Positions 44,461-54,000 of a DNA stretch of 64,000 nucleotides are shown here, in pieces. A program made the position numbers and the translations under genes. Source of the stretch: JBHELG01 sp046263195. Its GTDB lineage: Bacteria > Actinomycetota > Nitriliruptoria > Nitriliruptorales > JAHWKO01. A model generated the notes under the pieces. The model worked only from the letters and a program-made list of their open reading frames with translations, was not told the origin of the DNA and ran no database searches. The stretch covers positions 45,184-109,183 of the forward strand of contig JBHELG010000033.1 of NCBI GenBank assembly GCA_046263195.1, in the 5' to 3' direction. The first letter of the stretch is position 1. The number at the start of each line of letters is the position of its first letter.

Positions 44461-46289
44461 CAGTGGCCCGAGCCCCGCTTGCTGCCGGAGCGACGGGAGA
44501 CCGCCTTCCTGCCACGCTTCTGGTCAGCTTCGACCGGCTGGGCACCGAGACGTTCGCGGAGCAGTGCTGCCGCCCGAATCCTGGCCTCTTCTTCGTGCAG
44601 TTCCTCGTGTCCCGTTGCCCCCGCTTCCCTGGCTTGGGCTACAGCCGCCGGGAGGGATGACTCGGCATCAGGGGCGACTGGCATGGCCTCCGGCGCCGGC
44701 CGGGGCGGCACCTCGTGTTCCTCTTGGTTATCCGCCAGCCTCCCATCCGGAGAAGTCAGGGCCCCTTCCCCCTCACTGGCCACCGTCGCCCCAAGGGCGA
44801 GCTTGATGCCGCACACCTGAGCCAGAACGGCTGCGAATACCTCTGCATTCTCGGGACGAGCACCTTGCTCCGCGTGCCATGCGCTGGAGAAGGCAAGTTC
44901 GAGGGTCCTGTCCTCTAGTCCAACTGGCGTCGCTGAGCGGTAGATGCCATGCAACCGGCGGCTGCGCTTTTTCAGCGTGTCGAGCGCCTGGCTCCACTGT
45001 GAGAGCACGTTCGCGAGCCCGAGTTGGTCCGCTGGGGCCGGGTCAGTTTGGCTGACGAGCCCAGTCTCGATCGCCCCGGTCCCCACAGCGGACTCGAGCG
45101 CGGGCCGGCTTGGAGGACCTGGCGACAGGTGAGACTTTGGCTCGGAGGCTGTTAGCGCCTCCAGGGCAGCGACCCGGTCTGCGAGAGCGCCGATCTCACC
45201 CTTCGTCTCTGACAGGGCGATCCTTGCGAGCGCGAACTCGAGGGGTAGCCGTGCGGGGCCCCGCCGCATCTCCGCGATCGTCTCGGCCAGCACATCGACT
45301 GCTCCGAGGAGCGTGTCTCGCGTCAGGAGCGGGGCCTGGCTCAGCAGACGGGCACGCTGCTCAGCAGTGCCCTCCACGAGATCGGGCCGCTGTGGGGCAA
45401 CCTGGAGCACGAGCAGGTCGCGGATGTGACCGACGAGATCGAAGGCAAAGCGTCGCAGATCATGCCCATCGTCGAGCAGACCCTGCACGAGGGCGAGCAG
45501 GCCGGCGAGATCCCGGGCGGCAAGCAGCGCGACGGCCTCGAAGATGCACTGGGCGGGGGTATGACCGAGTACCTGCGCAACATGGCCGGCATCGACAAGC
45601 CCTCCGGCGAACGCTGCGACCTGCTCGAGGATCGACAGGCCATCTCGGACCGATCCCTCACTTGCCCGGACCATGGCCTCGACCGCATCGTCGGAGACCT
45701 GCAAGCCTTCGAGGGCGGCGACCCGTCGCAGGTGGTCGGCGAGGTCATCGCTGTTGACCCGGCGCAGATCGAGGCGCTGCACCCGAGACATGATCGTAGG
45801 CAGCACCTTCTGCAGGTCGGTGGTCGCCATCGCGAACAAGACGTGCGGGGGAGGCTCCTCGATGAGCTTCAGGAGGGCGTTGAATGCCGCACTACTCGCC
45901 ATGTGCACTTCGTCGAGGATGTAGACCTTGCGTCGTGCCCGTGCCGGGACGAAAAGCGCCCGCTCGCGCAACTCTCGGGCGTCGTCGACCCCGCCATGGG
46001 AGGCCATGTCGAGTTCGATCACGTCTATCGACGAGCCGTCGGCGATCGCGACGCAGAGCTCACAGACCTGGCACGGGACAGACGTGGGGCCTTCCGTGCA
46101 GTTCACCGCCTTGGCAAGAATGCGTGCCGTGGAGGTCTTGCCGGTGCCCCGTGGACCGGTGAGAAGGAAGGCGTGATGGAGGCGGTTGTCGGAGAGCGCG
46201 TTCACGAGAGTCTGGGTGACGTGGCGCTGTCCGACGATCTCCTCAAACGATTGCGGACGGTATTTGCGGTAGAGCGACAGGTACCCCAC
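44460..46289 (-). CDS. dnaX: DNA polymerase III subunit gamma/tau
   Basis: Clamp-loader ATPase of the replisome. 609 residues: Walker A GPRGTGKT (45-52), zinc-module Cys64, 73, 76 and 79 (VPCQVCELC), VYILDEVHMASSAAFNALLK (Walker B DEVH), LFAMATTDLQKVLPTIMSR (sensor 1), and SVRDGLSILEQ. Domain III and a Pro/Glu-rich tau-like tail (about 500-609) with no clear tau-specific domain follow. I saw no slippery frameshift site. Upstream on the same strand is the SRP RNA gene, and recR follows directly. Confidence 0.96.
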   Translation of the reverse strand: MGYLSLYRKYRPQSFEEIVGQRHVTQTLVNALSDNRLHHAFLLTGPRGTGKTSTARILAKAVNCTEGPTSVPCQVCELCVAIADGSSIDVIELDMASHGGVDDARELRERALFVPARARRKVYILDEVHMASSAAFNALLKLIEEPPPHVLFAMATTDLQKVLPTIMSRVQRLDLRRVNSDDLADHLRRVAALEGLQVSDDAVEAMVRASEGSVRDGLSILEQVAAFAGGLVDAGHVAQVLGHTPAQCIFEAVALLAARDLAGLLALVQGLLDDGHDLRRFAFDLVGHIRDLLVLQVAPQRPDLVEGTAEQRARLLSQAPLLTRDTLLGAVDVLAETIAEMRRGPARLPLEFALARIALSETKGEIGALADRVAALEALTASEPKSHLSPGPPSRPALESAVGTGAIETGLVSQTDPAPADQLGLANVLSQWSQALDTLKKRSRRLHGIYRSATPVGLEDRTLELAFSSAWHAEQGARPENAEVFAAVLAQVCGIKLALGATVASEGEGALTSPDGRLADNQEEHEVPPRPAPEAMPVAPDAESSLPAAVAQAREAGATGHEELHEEEARIRAAALLRERLGAQPVEADQKRGRKAVSRRSGSKRGSGH

Positions 46290-46451
46290 GGGACCCCCGA
46301 GCCTAGCGCATAAGGGGCGGCCTCGGCTTTAGGACCGCGCTGGGAATTGGATCAGAGGTCGGACGGATTCGTTAGCTCCGCGAAGCACCGCACAAGGGTG
46401 GTCTCGTGCACCAACCCGTGAGCGCGGCTGCAAACTCAGCTCCCGGCGGCC

Positions 46452-46558
46452 GGCTCCGGCCGCCCCATCCGGCACCCGTCCAAGAACGGCTTAGGGCTGC
46501 TGCCTTCCGGCCCTGACCCGGTTCACCGGAGGACGTCACCGGAGGGACGGCCGGAGCC
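46452..46558 (-). ncRNA. ffs: signal recognition particle 4.5S RNA
   Basis: On the minus strand the domain IV core GGTCAGGGCCGGAAGGCAGC is readable (about 46503-46522), with the GGAA tetraloop and the asymmetric AGCAGCC strand. The ends GGCTCCGGCCG and CGGCCGGAGCC pair perfectly over 11 bp (46548-46558 with 46452-46462), giving the single long hairpin of small bacterial SRP RNA, about 107 bases. It binds Ffh. Its 3' end points to dnaX. Mature ends could shift by a few bases. Confidence 0.93.
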
Positions 46559-46643
46559 CACCGCCGGGAGTCTGTACTCGGCGTCCCCGCTGAGAGTACC
46601 GGCCCTGTTCGAGCCTGGCGAGGGGGGCGCACAGGGCCAGCGA

Positions 46644-47510
46644 TCAGCGGTCCTCGACCATAGCCCGGGCGACCGCCTCGGCGAGCTCACGCTTCGTCAT
46701 GCTCGAGCGTCCCGGAAGGTCCAGCTGCTGCGCCCGGTCATAGAGGTCGGCCTTCGTCTCGTAGAGGAGCCCGGCAACGAATGCCTCCACCTGCTCCTGC
46801 CCACGCGGCGACCTTCGGTCGCCGCGCTGGTCCTCCTGCCCTCCACCCGGCGACCTTCGGTCGCCGCCCCGGGCCCTCAACACCTCTGCGACCTTGTCGA
46901 GGTCGGCAACGAAGGCCTCACGGCCCGCTTGTCGCTCCTCGTCGGAAGGGGCCCGAAGTATCGCGGAGGGGTGAATGGTCGCGGTCACGATTGAACCGTT
47001 GGGACCCGCGTGCAGCTCCCCCCGCTGCCGGGTCACCCGGAAAGCCGATCCAAGGAGAACTTTCGCCGCTGTGGCGCCAAGGCACACGATCACCTGGGGG
47101 CGTACGACGGCCATCTCTGCGTCGAGCCAGGGCCGGCAGGCAGCGATCTCCTCGGCGTTCGGGGTCTCGTGAATTCTGCGGCGCCCTTTCTGCTTCCACT
47201 TGAAGTGCTTGACGGCATTCGTGATGTATATGTTGGCGCGGTCTATTCCCACCTCCTCGAGCGCGCGGTCGAGCTCGCGGCCGGCCGGACCCACGAACGG
47301 TTCGCCCTCTATGTCCTCGCGGTCACCTGGCTGTTCGCCCACGAACATGAGCTGTGCCCTCGCGGCCCCATCACCGAAAACGGTTCGGGTGCCGCGTTGC
47401 CAGAGGTGGCACGCCTGGCATCCGGAGGCCGCCTCACGCAGCCCGTCGAGCGTCGGGCTCTCGGGGATGAGTTGTGCCGCGCTCCGGCCGGTCGCCTCAT
47501 GCCTGCTCAC
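46644..47510 (-). CDS. udgX: UdgX-type uracil-DNA binding protein/glycosylase, with SAP-like tail
   Basis: UdgX removes uracil and then stays covalently bound through a His. 288 residues. The Fe-S Cys set is Cys31 and Cys34 (CQAC), Cys125 and Cys143. Motif A is GEQPGDREDIEGEPFVGPAG, and the UdgX-specific loop RRRIH carries His114, the attacking residue. ATIHPSAILRAPSDE is motif 3. After about residue 214 comes a repeat-derived linker (RGDRRSP twice), then a Rho-N/SAP-like helical tail, ETKADLYDRAQQLDLPGRSSMTKRELAEAVARA, which is not part of the core enzyme. The protein is intact. Promoter not evident. Confidence 0.93.
   Translation of the reverse strand: MSRHEATGRSAAQLIPESPTLDGLREAASGCQACHLWQRGTRTVFGDGAARAQLMFVGEQPGDREDIEGEPFVGPAGRELDRALEEVGIDRANIYITNAVKHFKWKQKGRRRIHETPNAEEIAACRPWLDAEMAVVRPQVIVCLGATAAKVLLGSAFRVTRQRGELHAGPNGSIVTATIHPSAILRAPSDEERQAGREAFVADLDKVAEVLRARGGDRRSPGGGQEDQRGDRRSPRGQEQVEAFVAGLLYETKADLYDRAQQLDLPGRSSMTKRELAEAVARAMVEDR
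46804..46866. repeat. two palindromic elements within udgX
   Basis: CGCGGCGACC-TTC-GGTCGCCGCG (46804-46826, perfect 10-bp stem) and CGGCGACC-TTC-GGTCGCCG (46848-46866, 8-bp stem) lie 21 bases apart in the coding sequence. They encode the repeated GDRRSP segment between enzyme core and tail. They resemble in-frame inserted short palindromic repeats. Confidence 0.7.
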
Positions 47511-47630
47511 CTCAATCTCCTCGTGTGCAGACTTGAATCGCGATGGGCAACGACTCCGCTGACATGGGTCATCCTCACCCTGACCGAGTGATCGTTACAA
47601 GAGGGAGTTGCCTGCGAAGCGAAAACAAAA

Positions 47631-50600
47631 TCAGCCCTCGGACTGTGCTTCTTTCCGCAGGATGGTCCCGAGCTCCGTGCGGCTCTTCGTACTGGTCTTG
47701 GCCATGAGTCGTTCAACATGTTTTTCAACGGTTCGTGGTGAGATTATGAGCCGCTTGGCGATCTGGCGGTTCGATAGGCGTTCCGCGACGAGGACGAGAA
47801 CATCCATTTCCCGACCCGTCACCCCCCGTCGTAGCAGACCAGTCGGGATGTCAACGGAGCTCGAATCGAGTCGGGGAAGGGCCCCACCTGCCTGTCGAAG
47901 GAGGCCCCGGCAGCGCGCAACGAGGCGGGCATAGCCGTGTTCGGCGAAGACCACCGCCGCTTCCTGCAGCCACGACACGGGGTCTCCCCAGCCGTCTTCC
48001 AGTGCGGCTTCCGCCACGAGCATGCGTGCTCGATGGCGCCACCACGAGGCTCCTTCGAGCCCGGCCATCTCGGCTTCGCCTGCTGCGAACGAGGTTTGTG
48101 CTTCCGCAAGCCTTCCTTCCTGCCCTGCAGCGATTGCATCGGCATAGGCCAGGTAGGCGCGGTTCGAGCGCGAGATGACACCGACGGATGCCCGCAGCTC
48201 ATCCCTCGCAGCATCGGGCTCTCGATCGAGGACGGTACGCAGAAGCACCCAGGTGCCACGGAAGGGCCACGGATCCGTATCGCATTGACGTATGTAGTCC
48301 ATCGCCGTCTCGAGTTCTTCGAGCGCCCGTTCTCGGTCGTCGAGAATGAAAGACAGCTCCGCGCGGCATTGCCCCCAGGCTCCTCTCAGCACGTTGGGGT
48401 CTCCTCCGGAGAGGTCCTGGGCCATGTCGATCGCCGTCTCCATGTCACTGCGTCGTGGCGCGAGCGCATGTGCCGTGGCCTGGATTATCAGCGACATGGG
48501 CAGGAGTAGACCCAGGCCGAAGCAGCGCGCGGCGCCTTCACACTCTTCAGCCAGCTCGATCGCCTGAGCGAGATCGGTGCGCTGCTGGTGAACGACGGCA
48601 AGATTGAGATTGACGTAGGCACCGGTCGCCAAGGCGCCCTCTTGCCGGGCCAGCTTGCGTGCTTTTTGCAGCCGGTCGAGGCGCCATGTCTCGAAGATGT
48701 CGATGGCGCCGAGCTCATGCAGGGCGCGAAGGCGCCACAGGGGCATCGCGTGCGACGCAGCGATCTCGAGCGAACGCGAGAAGATGCTCTCCGCTTCCTT
48801 GAGACTGCGGAGGCGAGCTCGACGGCCGAGAACCTCCAGCGCCTCGCATGCAGCCGGGGCCATTCCGGGCTTGTCGAGCCCTTCGCCCTTGGCAAGTTCG
48901 AGCGCGGCCCGCGCCAGCCTTTCAGCCTCGCTGAGTCGAGCCTCGCCGATGGCCATGTTGGCTGCCAAGGCGTCGACCCTCGGCAGCAGCCGCGTGCCGG
49001 GACTCGATTCGGCGAGATGACGTGCTTGTTCCAGGTGATTGCGGGCTACCAGCCAGTTCGTGGCGGTGACCTCCGCGCGTGCGAGGTTGAGGTGCAACTC
49101 CGCGAGATCCGCGGCTGCGTCGCGCAGGCGACCGAGGTCGTCGAGCAACCGTTCTCCTACCTCACGGACACGATTTGTCTTGCCCATCAGGGCGAGAACT
49201 TCGGTGAGGAAGCGGTCGATACGAATCTGGAGCGAAAAGTCGCCCTCACTCAAACCACGTGCAACTTCGAGCAACCGCTCTGTGCTTGCCAGGTCACCTG
49301 CCACGAACGATCTTCTGGCGGCCTTGAGATGGAGGGAAGCGGCGCGGATTGGTTCCCCCGCCTCCTGACAAAGTCGCGCCGCAAGTAGGCACCACTCTCC
49401 TGGCAGATCCGGACGGGAGGCTTCGAGAGTTTCGACCGCCCGCCGGGCCAGAATTGCCCGTTCCGAGGGCAAGAGATGACGCACCATGACGTCACGGGTC
49501 AGGGCATGACGGAAACGGTAAACCGCCTGATCCGGCTCCTGTTGCAAGGAGAGCTCAAGCAGTTGTGCGCCAGTCGCGGCCCGCAGGACATTCAGCACCG
49601 CCTCTTCATCCAACGAGGTCACGGCCGGGAGCAGTTCCCAGTCAAAGGAACGCCCAAGGACAGCAGCTGCCGATAGAATCTCGAAAGCCGGCCCACTGAT
49701 AAGGGAGATCCTTCGACGCAGGCTGTCGGCAAAGCTCTCCGGCACAGGAATTTCGTGGTAAGGATTGAATGACCACGTACCGCTGTGACCAATAAGGGCA
49801 CCACAGGCCACGGAAGCAGCTAGCAGCTCTTCGACGAGAAAGGGCACGCCTTCTGCGTGTTCGACGAGGTACTCGGGCAGCCCTGCAGGCAGCTCATCGA
49901 CGCCCAGACAGGCGCACGCCATCGTCGTGATGTCTGTATCGGTGAGTGGTCGCAGGTCGAGCGCTTCGCTGGCGCGTCGCCCCGTCAGTCCCCGAGCCAG
50001 TAGTCTGGCCCGGGAGGGGATTTCACTGCGGACGCTCACAAGACACAGTGCCGGCTGGTCACCAAGGTGGTCGGTGAGATACTCGATCACGGCGAGGGTT
50101 TCCGCATCGGCCCAATGCATGTCCTCGAGGATGAGCACGGTACCGCGACCGTTTCCGAGAACCCGGAGAAGGCGGAGCACGCCCTCGCTGACGACGATGA
50201 GCGGTTCTTCCGCTGGAGCGACGACGTGACGTCGCAGATCGGGGAGGATCCAGGCCAGACCAGGCAGATAGGGCTCCAACTCCGGAGAATCGGGAAGCTC
50301 CCCTTTCCGGAAACAAGCTTGCAGAGCATCCGCCAGCGCTCGAAACGCCGTCGTCTGGTCGCTCTCGACGGCTCGCCCGTACAGGACGGTCAATTGGCGG
50401 CGCGACGCCTCCGCCGCCAGATGATTGGCGAGACGGGTCTTGCCAACGCCGGCCTCGCCCAACAGGAACAGCGTCCTGCCGCGCCCCGACCACGCCTCGT
50501 CCAGCGCACGGCCGAGAGCCGCCACGTCCTCGGCACGCCCCACCAGATGGGGGCAGAGCATGGAGCGGGGAGAGGCCGGAGTGGGAAACCTCGGGCCGCC

Positions 50601-50651
50601 CCGCCCCTGAGGGGACGCGGACGTTGATCCGGGTGAAAGCTCGAGTGTCAC
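47631..50651 (-). CDS. LuxR-family regulator with AAA ATPase (LAL type)
   Basis: 1,006 residues. An N-terminal P-loop ATPase has LVGRAEDVAAL, TLFLLGEAGVGKTRLANHLA (Walker A), and VLILEDMHWADAETLAVIEYL (Walker B). A long TPR-like helical sensor region covers about 400-930. The C-terminal HTH of LuxR type, TGREMDVLVLVAERLSNRQIAKRLIISPRTVEKHVERLMAK, ends the protein. This is the MalT/LAL design of a large ATP-dependent activator. The effector is unknown. It is divergent from the NmrA-like gene over 247 bases, so may control it. ATG at 50651. Confidence 0.92.
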   Translation of the reverse strand: MTLELSPGSTSASPQGRGGPRFPTPASPRSMLCPHLVGRAEDVAALGRALDEAWSGRGRTLFLLGEAGVGKTRLANHLAAEASRRQLTVLYGRAVESDQTTAFRALADALQACFRKGELPDSPELEPYLPGLAWILPDLRRHVVAPAEEPLIVVSEGVLRLLRVLGNGRGTVLILEDMHWADAETLAVIEYLTDHLGDQPALCLVSVRSEIPSRARLLARGLTGRRASEALDLRPLTDTDITTMACACLGVDELPAGLPEYLVEHAEGVPFLVEELLAASVACGALIGHSGTWSFNPYHEIPVPESFADSLRRRISLISGPAFEILSAAAVLGRSFDWELLPAVTSLDEEAVLNVLRAATGAQLLELSLQQEPDQAVYRFRHALTRDVMVRHLLPSERAILARRAVETLEASRPDLPGEWCLLAARLCQEAGEPIRAASLHLKAARRSFVAGDLASTERLLEVARGLSEGDFSLQIRIDRFLTEVLALMGKTNRVREVGERLLDDLGRLRDAAADLAELHLNLARAEVTATNWLVARNHLEQARHLAESSPGTRLLPRVDALAANMAIGEARLSEAERLARAALELAKGEGLDKPGMAPAACEALEVLGRRARLRSLKEAESIFSRSLEIAASHAMPLWRLRALHELGAIDIFETWRLDRLQKARKLARQEGALATGAYVNLNLAVVHQQRTDLAQAIELAEECEGAARCFGLGLLLPMSLIIQATAHALAPRRSDMETAIDMAQDLSGGDPNVLRGAWGQCRAELSFILDDRERALEELETAMDYIRQCDTDPWPFRGTWVLLRTVLDREPDAARDELRASVGVISRSNRAYLAYADAIAAGQEGRLAEAQTSFAAGEAEMAGLEGASWWRHRARMLVAEAALEDGWGDPVSWLQEAAVVFAEHGYARLVARCRGLLRQAGGALPRLDSSSVDIPTGLLRRGVTGREMDVLVLVAERLSNRQIAKRLIISPRTVEKHVERLMAKTSTKSRTELGTILRKEAQSEG

Positions 50652-50898
50652 TGCAGCCTCGTTCCCGCCAAGCTCACCAGCCTACTGGCGGCCGAACGGG
50701 CCCCGCGGTGACAAGACCCAAATGAGCGTTATGTCCGGCTCCGAGCAGTGGCGCGGATTCGGATGAACCCGTGGAAGCCGGAGGCGAGGCACACATACAG
50801 GGGGGCGTCCTACCACCAGGGTTCAGTGCTCTTTCGCCGTACATCCCCTTCAGGCCGAAAATGAAAGAGAACCTGCCACAGAACACGGATGGTGAGTC

Positions 50899-51757
50899 GT
50901 GATCCTGGTCACCGGAGCAACCGGGAACGTGGGATCTCAGGTGGTCCGGGAGCTGCGCGACCGAGGTGTGCCGGTCCGCGCCTTCGTACGGAGTCCCACC
51001 AAAGGCCGCCGAGAAGCTCGGTGACGGCGTCGAGTTGGTGATTGGCGACTACGAGGACCCGGCTTCGGTGCGGCGCGCCGTGGAAGGTGTGGATCGGCTC
51101 CTGCTCTCGTCAGCAGACAGCCCGCGCAAGATCGGGCACGAGATCGGAGTGATCGACGCCGCGGCCGCCAGCGGAGTCGAGCGAATCGTGAAGCTCTCGA
51201 CGGTGCGGGCGCAGGCTGGGTCACCACTCCCCCCATTGGACTGGCACGGGCGCATAGAGCAGCATCTGCGACGCTCGACCGTGCCAGCGGTGGTTCTGCG
51301 CTCCATGTTCTACATGCCGAACCTGCTTACATCGGCCGAGCACGTCCGGATCGACGGTGCGCTCTACGCGCCGGCGGATGGGGGGAGGATCGCCATGATC
51401 GACCCCCGTGACGTCGCTGCGGCCACGACGGTCACATTGACCACTGCGGGGCACGAGGGCCAGACCTATGAGCTCACCGGTCCACAGGCCATTACCTATG
51501 CACAGGTCGCCGAGGAGCTCTCCGCAGTTGCAGGCCGTGGCGTGCAGTTCGTCGCCGTGCCCGAAAAGGTGACAAGACAGGGCCTGGTCGCGGCTGGCGC
51601 ACCGGAATGGCTCATCGAGCACCTCACCCGTCTGTTCGGGCTCATCCGAGAAGACGCGCTCGCGGGTACCACCGACGCCGTGAACGCCCTGACCGGCCAC
51701 GAGCCCCGCACGTTCTCACGGTTTGCCCGCCACCATGCCGAACTCTTCCGAGCGTGA
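50899..51757 (+). CDS. NmrA-like NAD(P)-binding protein, broken by one frameshift
   Basis: Reading from the GTG at 50899 gives VILVTGATGNVGSQVVRELRD...AFVRSPTK, a clear Rossmann start, then a stop in that frame. Reading from 51005 gives AAEKLGDGVELVIGDYEDPASVRRAVEGVD and continues through IVKLSTVRAQ, FYMPNLL, and ELTGPQAITYAQVAEELSAVAG to the stop at 51757. A single extra base at about 51004 (AAAGG) joins the two frames. Without it the product would be about 285 residues of the NmrA/SDR-a family, which senses NAD(P) or acts as a quinone/alkene reductase. It may be a real pseudogene or a sequence error. Confidence 0.85.
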
Positions 51758-51826
51758 CACGGCGAATCGAGGCGGTCACAAAAGGATGTCCGCTGGGCGT
51801 CTCCATTCGTCTGCGGCAGCATCTCT

Positions 51827-52852
51827 TCAGTGTCCGCCAGACCCCTCAGGCTGAATTCTGGTATCGCCCCCTTGGTCGGAGGCCCGGCGTGGAGGGGGAG
51901 CGCTGTCCGTGATCCCTTGGAAGATTCGCTGACTCGCCGGCTCGGACTGGTCCAGGTCGCCTTCGCTTGTTTCACCACGGGGAGAGGTCGACTCTTCGTG
52001 ACCGTCGCTCCGCTCACCCTCTGATTCGGCTTCGCGCTCTCGTCTTCGCAACTCGATGCCACCCACCTGGGCGAGACGTATCCCGGCGGCAAGCAGCACC
52101 CCGCCGGCGAAATTGCCGAGGACCATCCAACCGATCGTTGCCAGAGCAATACCGTAACCGAAGGGAGCTCCCCCGATGAGGGCGACGAAGAACTCGATCC
52201 CGGACACGATGCAGTGGGGCATCTGACCCAAGGCGAGCACGTAGCCGACCACGAGGGCAGAGAAGAGCCTCGTGCTCTGCATGGTGGTAATCGAGTTCAT
52301 CCAGGTCATGAGCGTGACCAGGGCGCCGGCGAAAACGGCTGCCGAGAAGGAGCGCCAACCAAACCCCTGGGAGAAGTAGAAGCGGCTCAATGTAATCGCT
52401 TGTTGCTTGATGTTGGGAAAGCCCGAAACGAGGATGGCAGCAATGACCCAGCCGGCAGCAAGGTTGGTCACCAGCGTGGCCCCCCATAGACGCGCAAGAG
52501 AGGAAACGCGACCTCGGCCGGTTATGACGGACGACAGGGGGATGAGAAAGTTCTCCGTGAACAGCTCGCTGTTCGCGAATACCACGATGATGAAGCCGAT
52601 GGAAAAGGTCAGTGAGGCCAGGACAAGGTTACTCGTGACTTGCATCACTACGAGCAGCCCGAATACTCCGATTGCGACGTCGAGTCCCGCAGCTGCACCG
52701 GTGGCTATGAGCCCCAGCCAGTGGCGGTCCAGACGCGTTCCGCCACGTTCGACCGCATACCAGAAGGCGGAGCGAACCTCTTCCTGAGTCGCCTGGACGT
52801 CCGCGCTCGGTTGTTCGACCTGATCGGGCTCTTCCTGTCTGTCCACCACCAC
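51827..52852 (-). CDS. formate/nitrite transporter (FNT) family protein
   Basis: About 341 residues from the GTG at 52852 (GGAG six bases upstream). The FNT core has six membrane spans. It begins VRSAFWYAVERGGTRLDRHWLGLIATG and includes VFANSELFTENFLIPLS (FNT signature around NSELFTEN), LARLWGATLVTNLAAGW and ALGQMPHCIVSGIEFF. The protein is of the YfdC-like branch rather than FocA or NirC. The C-terminal 75 residues are charged (RRREREAESEGERSDG) and not conserved. A larger frame to 53224 has no family sequence before this point; ATG at 52978 is an alternative. Substrate undetermined. Confidence 0.85.
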   Translation of the reverse strand: MVVDRQEEPDQVEQPSADVQATQEEVRSAFWYAVERGGTRLDRHWLGLIATGAAAGLDVAIGVFGLLVVMQVTSNLVLASLTFSIGFIIVVFANSELFTENFLIPLSSVITGRGRVSSLARLWGATLVTNLAAGWVIAAILVSGFPNIKQQAITLSRFYFSQGFGWRSFSAAVFAGALVTLMTWMNSITTMQSTRLFSALVVGYVLALGQMPHCIVSGIEFFVALIGGAPFGYGIALATIGWMVLGNFAGGVLLAAGIRLAQVGGIELRRREREAESEGERSDGHEESTSPRGETSEGDLDQSEPASQRIFQGITDSAPPPRRASDQGGDTRIQPEGSGGH

Positions 52853-53412
52853 GGCCAACTCCGTTCGGCCTCCCGAACCGGGGCCTGACGCTACGAGCAG
52901 AAGGGTGTGCGCAGAATGATCAAAGGGGAGGCTCTGCGCCAGCGACGCCCACTCTTGCCAGAAGCTAGAGCGTGCCATGCCGGGCGAAGGGGGAGTCGAT
53001 GACCTGGTTCTGGCCGCCTGGGCGAGCTCGTGCCATTTCCTCGCAGTCAAGGTGGTGAAGGGTCCGGTCAGCCAGATCGGCGCACGAAGCCGGCCAGGTC
53101 GCCCACGGGGTGGCGACCGTGTTCTCCACGCTGCGACCACCATCGCAATCGACGGCGTGAGAGAGTGCGGGCGGAAATCCTTTGCCCGAGCGTCAGTGAC
53201 GGTCTTACGTCCTGCGCAGGTCACGACATAGAGGAGCTGTGCGTCTGCGACATTGCTATTTCAGGATCAGGATCAGGATCAGGATCAGGATCAGGATCAG
53301 GATCAGGATCCGGTCTTCGATGCAGCCGTTACGGTGATCCTTTGATGCAGCCGATCCCACCAGCTGTGTAGAACGACGAGTCTCTCCCAAGCCGCCACTG
53401 CATGCTGACGGC
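52853..53412. other. gap between FNT and SRPBCC genes
   Basis: I see no credible gene here. The left half is GC-rich with open but family-less frames (possibly the N-terminal part of the FNT gene). The right half contains a hexanucleotide repeat at 53261-53308 and then AT-richer sequence up to the SRPBCC stop. Confidence 0.5.
53261..53308 (+). repeat. hexanucleotide tandem repeat (TCAGGA)8
   Basis: Eight perfect copies of TCAGGA, followed by TCC. It is outside any supported gene, about 100 bases past the SRPBCC stop. A perfect microsatellite of this length is rare in a chromosome of this type and is prone to slippage. Confidence 0.95.
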
Positions 53413-53919
53413 CTAAGATTTCCTCGTCTGCTCGAGGATCTCTTTGAGGCGGGCCAGGTCATTGCGGTTGGCTCGGCGCACGGCCTTGGAGAGGAACGGC
53501 GCTGCCAGCCGGGAAAACCCGGACGGTTCCCCGCGGTTGCGGAGCATCATGTGCGTCCCCCCAGCCGCAGCATCGTCCCAGGTGTAGGTGGTCTCCATGG
53601 GGAAAGGCCCCTGGGCGGTTGCCATGACGAAGTGCTCGCCGGGCAGGTGCTCTTTCACCTCGTACGTGTAGGTGAGCCGGCGACCGAGGAACTGGGCTAC
53701 GAACGTGATGCGGGAGCCCACGGTGAGCGGTCTGGGGGTACGCCACTCGACTCGTTCAATGTTCCTGTACCAGGCCGTGGCGTTGTCGGGATCGGCGGCG
53801 AAAGCGGCGACCTCCTGTCTGGGCCGCTCGATCACGATCTCCGTGACGACGTTGACGGGCACCGTCAACTCCGTTCCTCGCTCGTGAACATCGGTTTCCC
53901 GAGACCGTTGGTCCGGCAT
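53413..53919 (-). CDS. SRPBCC (polyketide-cyclase-like) family protein
   Basis: 168 residues with a START/Bet-v1-like helix-grip pattern: VVTEIVIERPRQEVAAFAADPDNATAWYRNIERVEW, VGSRITFVAQFLGRRLTYTYEV, TTYTWDDAAAGGTHMML, and a last long helix RRANRNDLARLKEILEQ. Such proteins bind hydrophobic ligands; their roles vary. The first 20 residues are polar. It sits next to the polymorphic-toxin locus on the minus strand, 81 bases beyond the WXG gene stop, and may or may not belong to it. Confidence 0.85.
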   Translation of the reverse strand: MPDQRSRETDVHERGTELTVPVNVVTEIVIERPRQEVAAFAADPDNATAWYRNIERVEWRTPRPLTVGSRITFVAQFLGRRLTYTYEVKEHLPGEHFVMATAQGPFPMETTYTWDDAAAGGTHMMLRNRGEPSGFSRLAAPFLSKAVRRANRNDLARLKEILEQTRKS

Positions 53920-54000
53920 CCGGGAGTGTCTGAGCCGCCCGGGCCGAGCCTGCTGGGCTCGGGCAGCGGGCCGCTGCGGCCACCGGGGCCAATGCTGCGG

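Noticed and set aside
46396..46417. GGGTGGT...ACCAACCC as ffs terminator
   Set aside because: Imperfect stem and no T run; not reported as a terminator.
53261..53308. CRISPR or replication iterons
   Set aside because: Perfect hexamer run without spacers, AT-rich unwinding region or DnaA boxes.
53920..54000. SRPBCC gene as part of the toxin module
   Set aside because: Neighbour on the same strand as the WXG gene but no functional link; left undecided.
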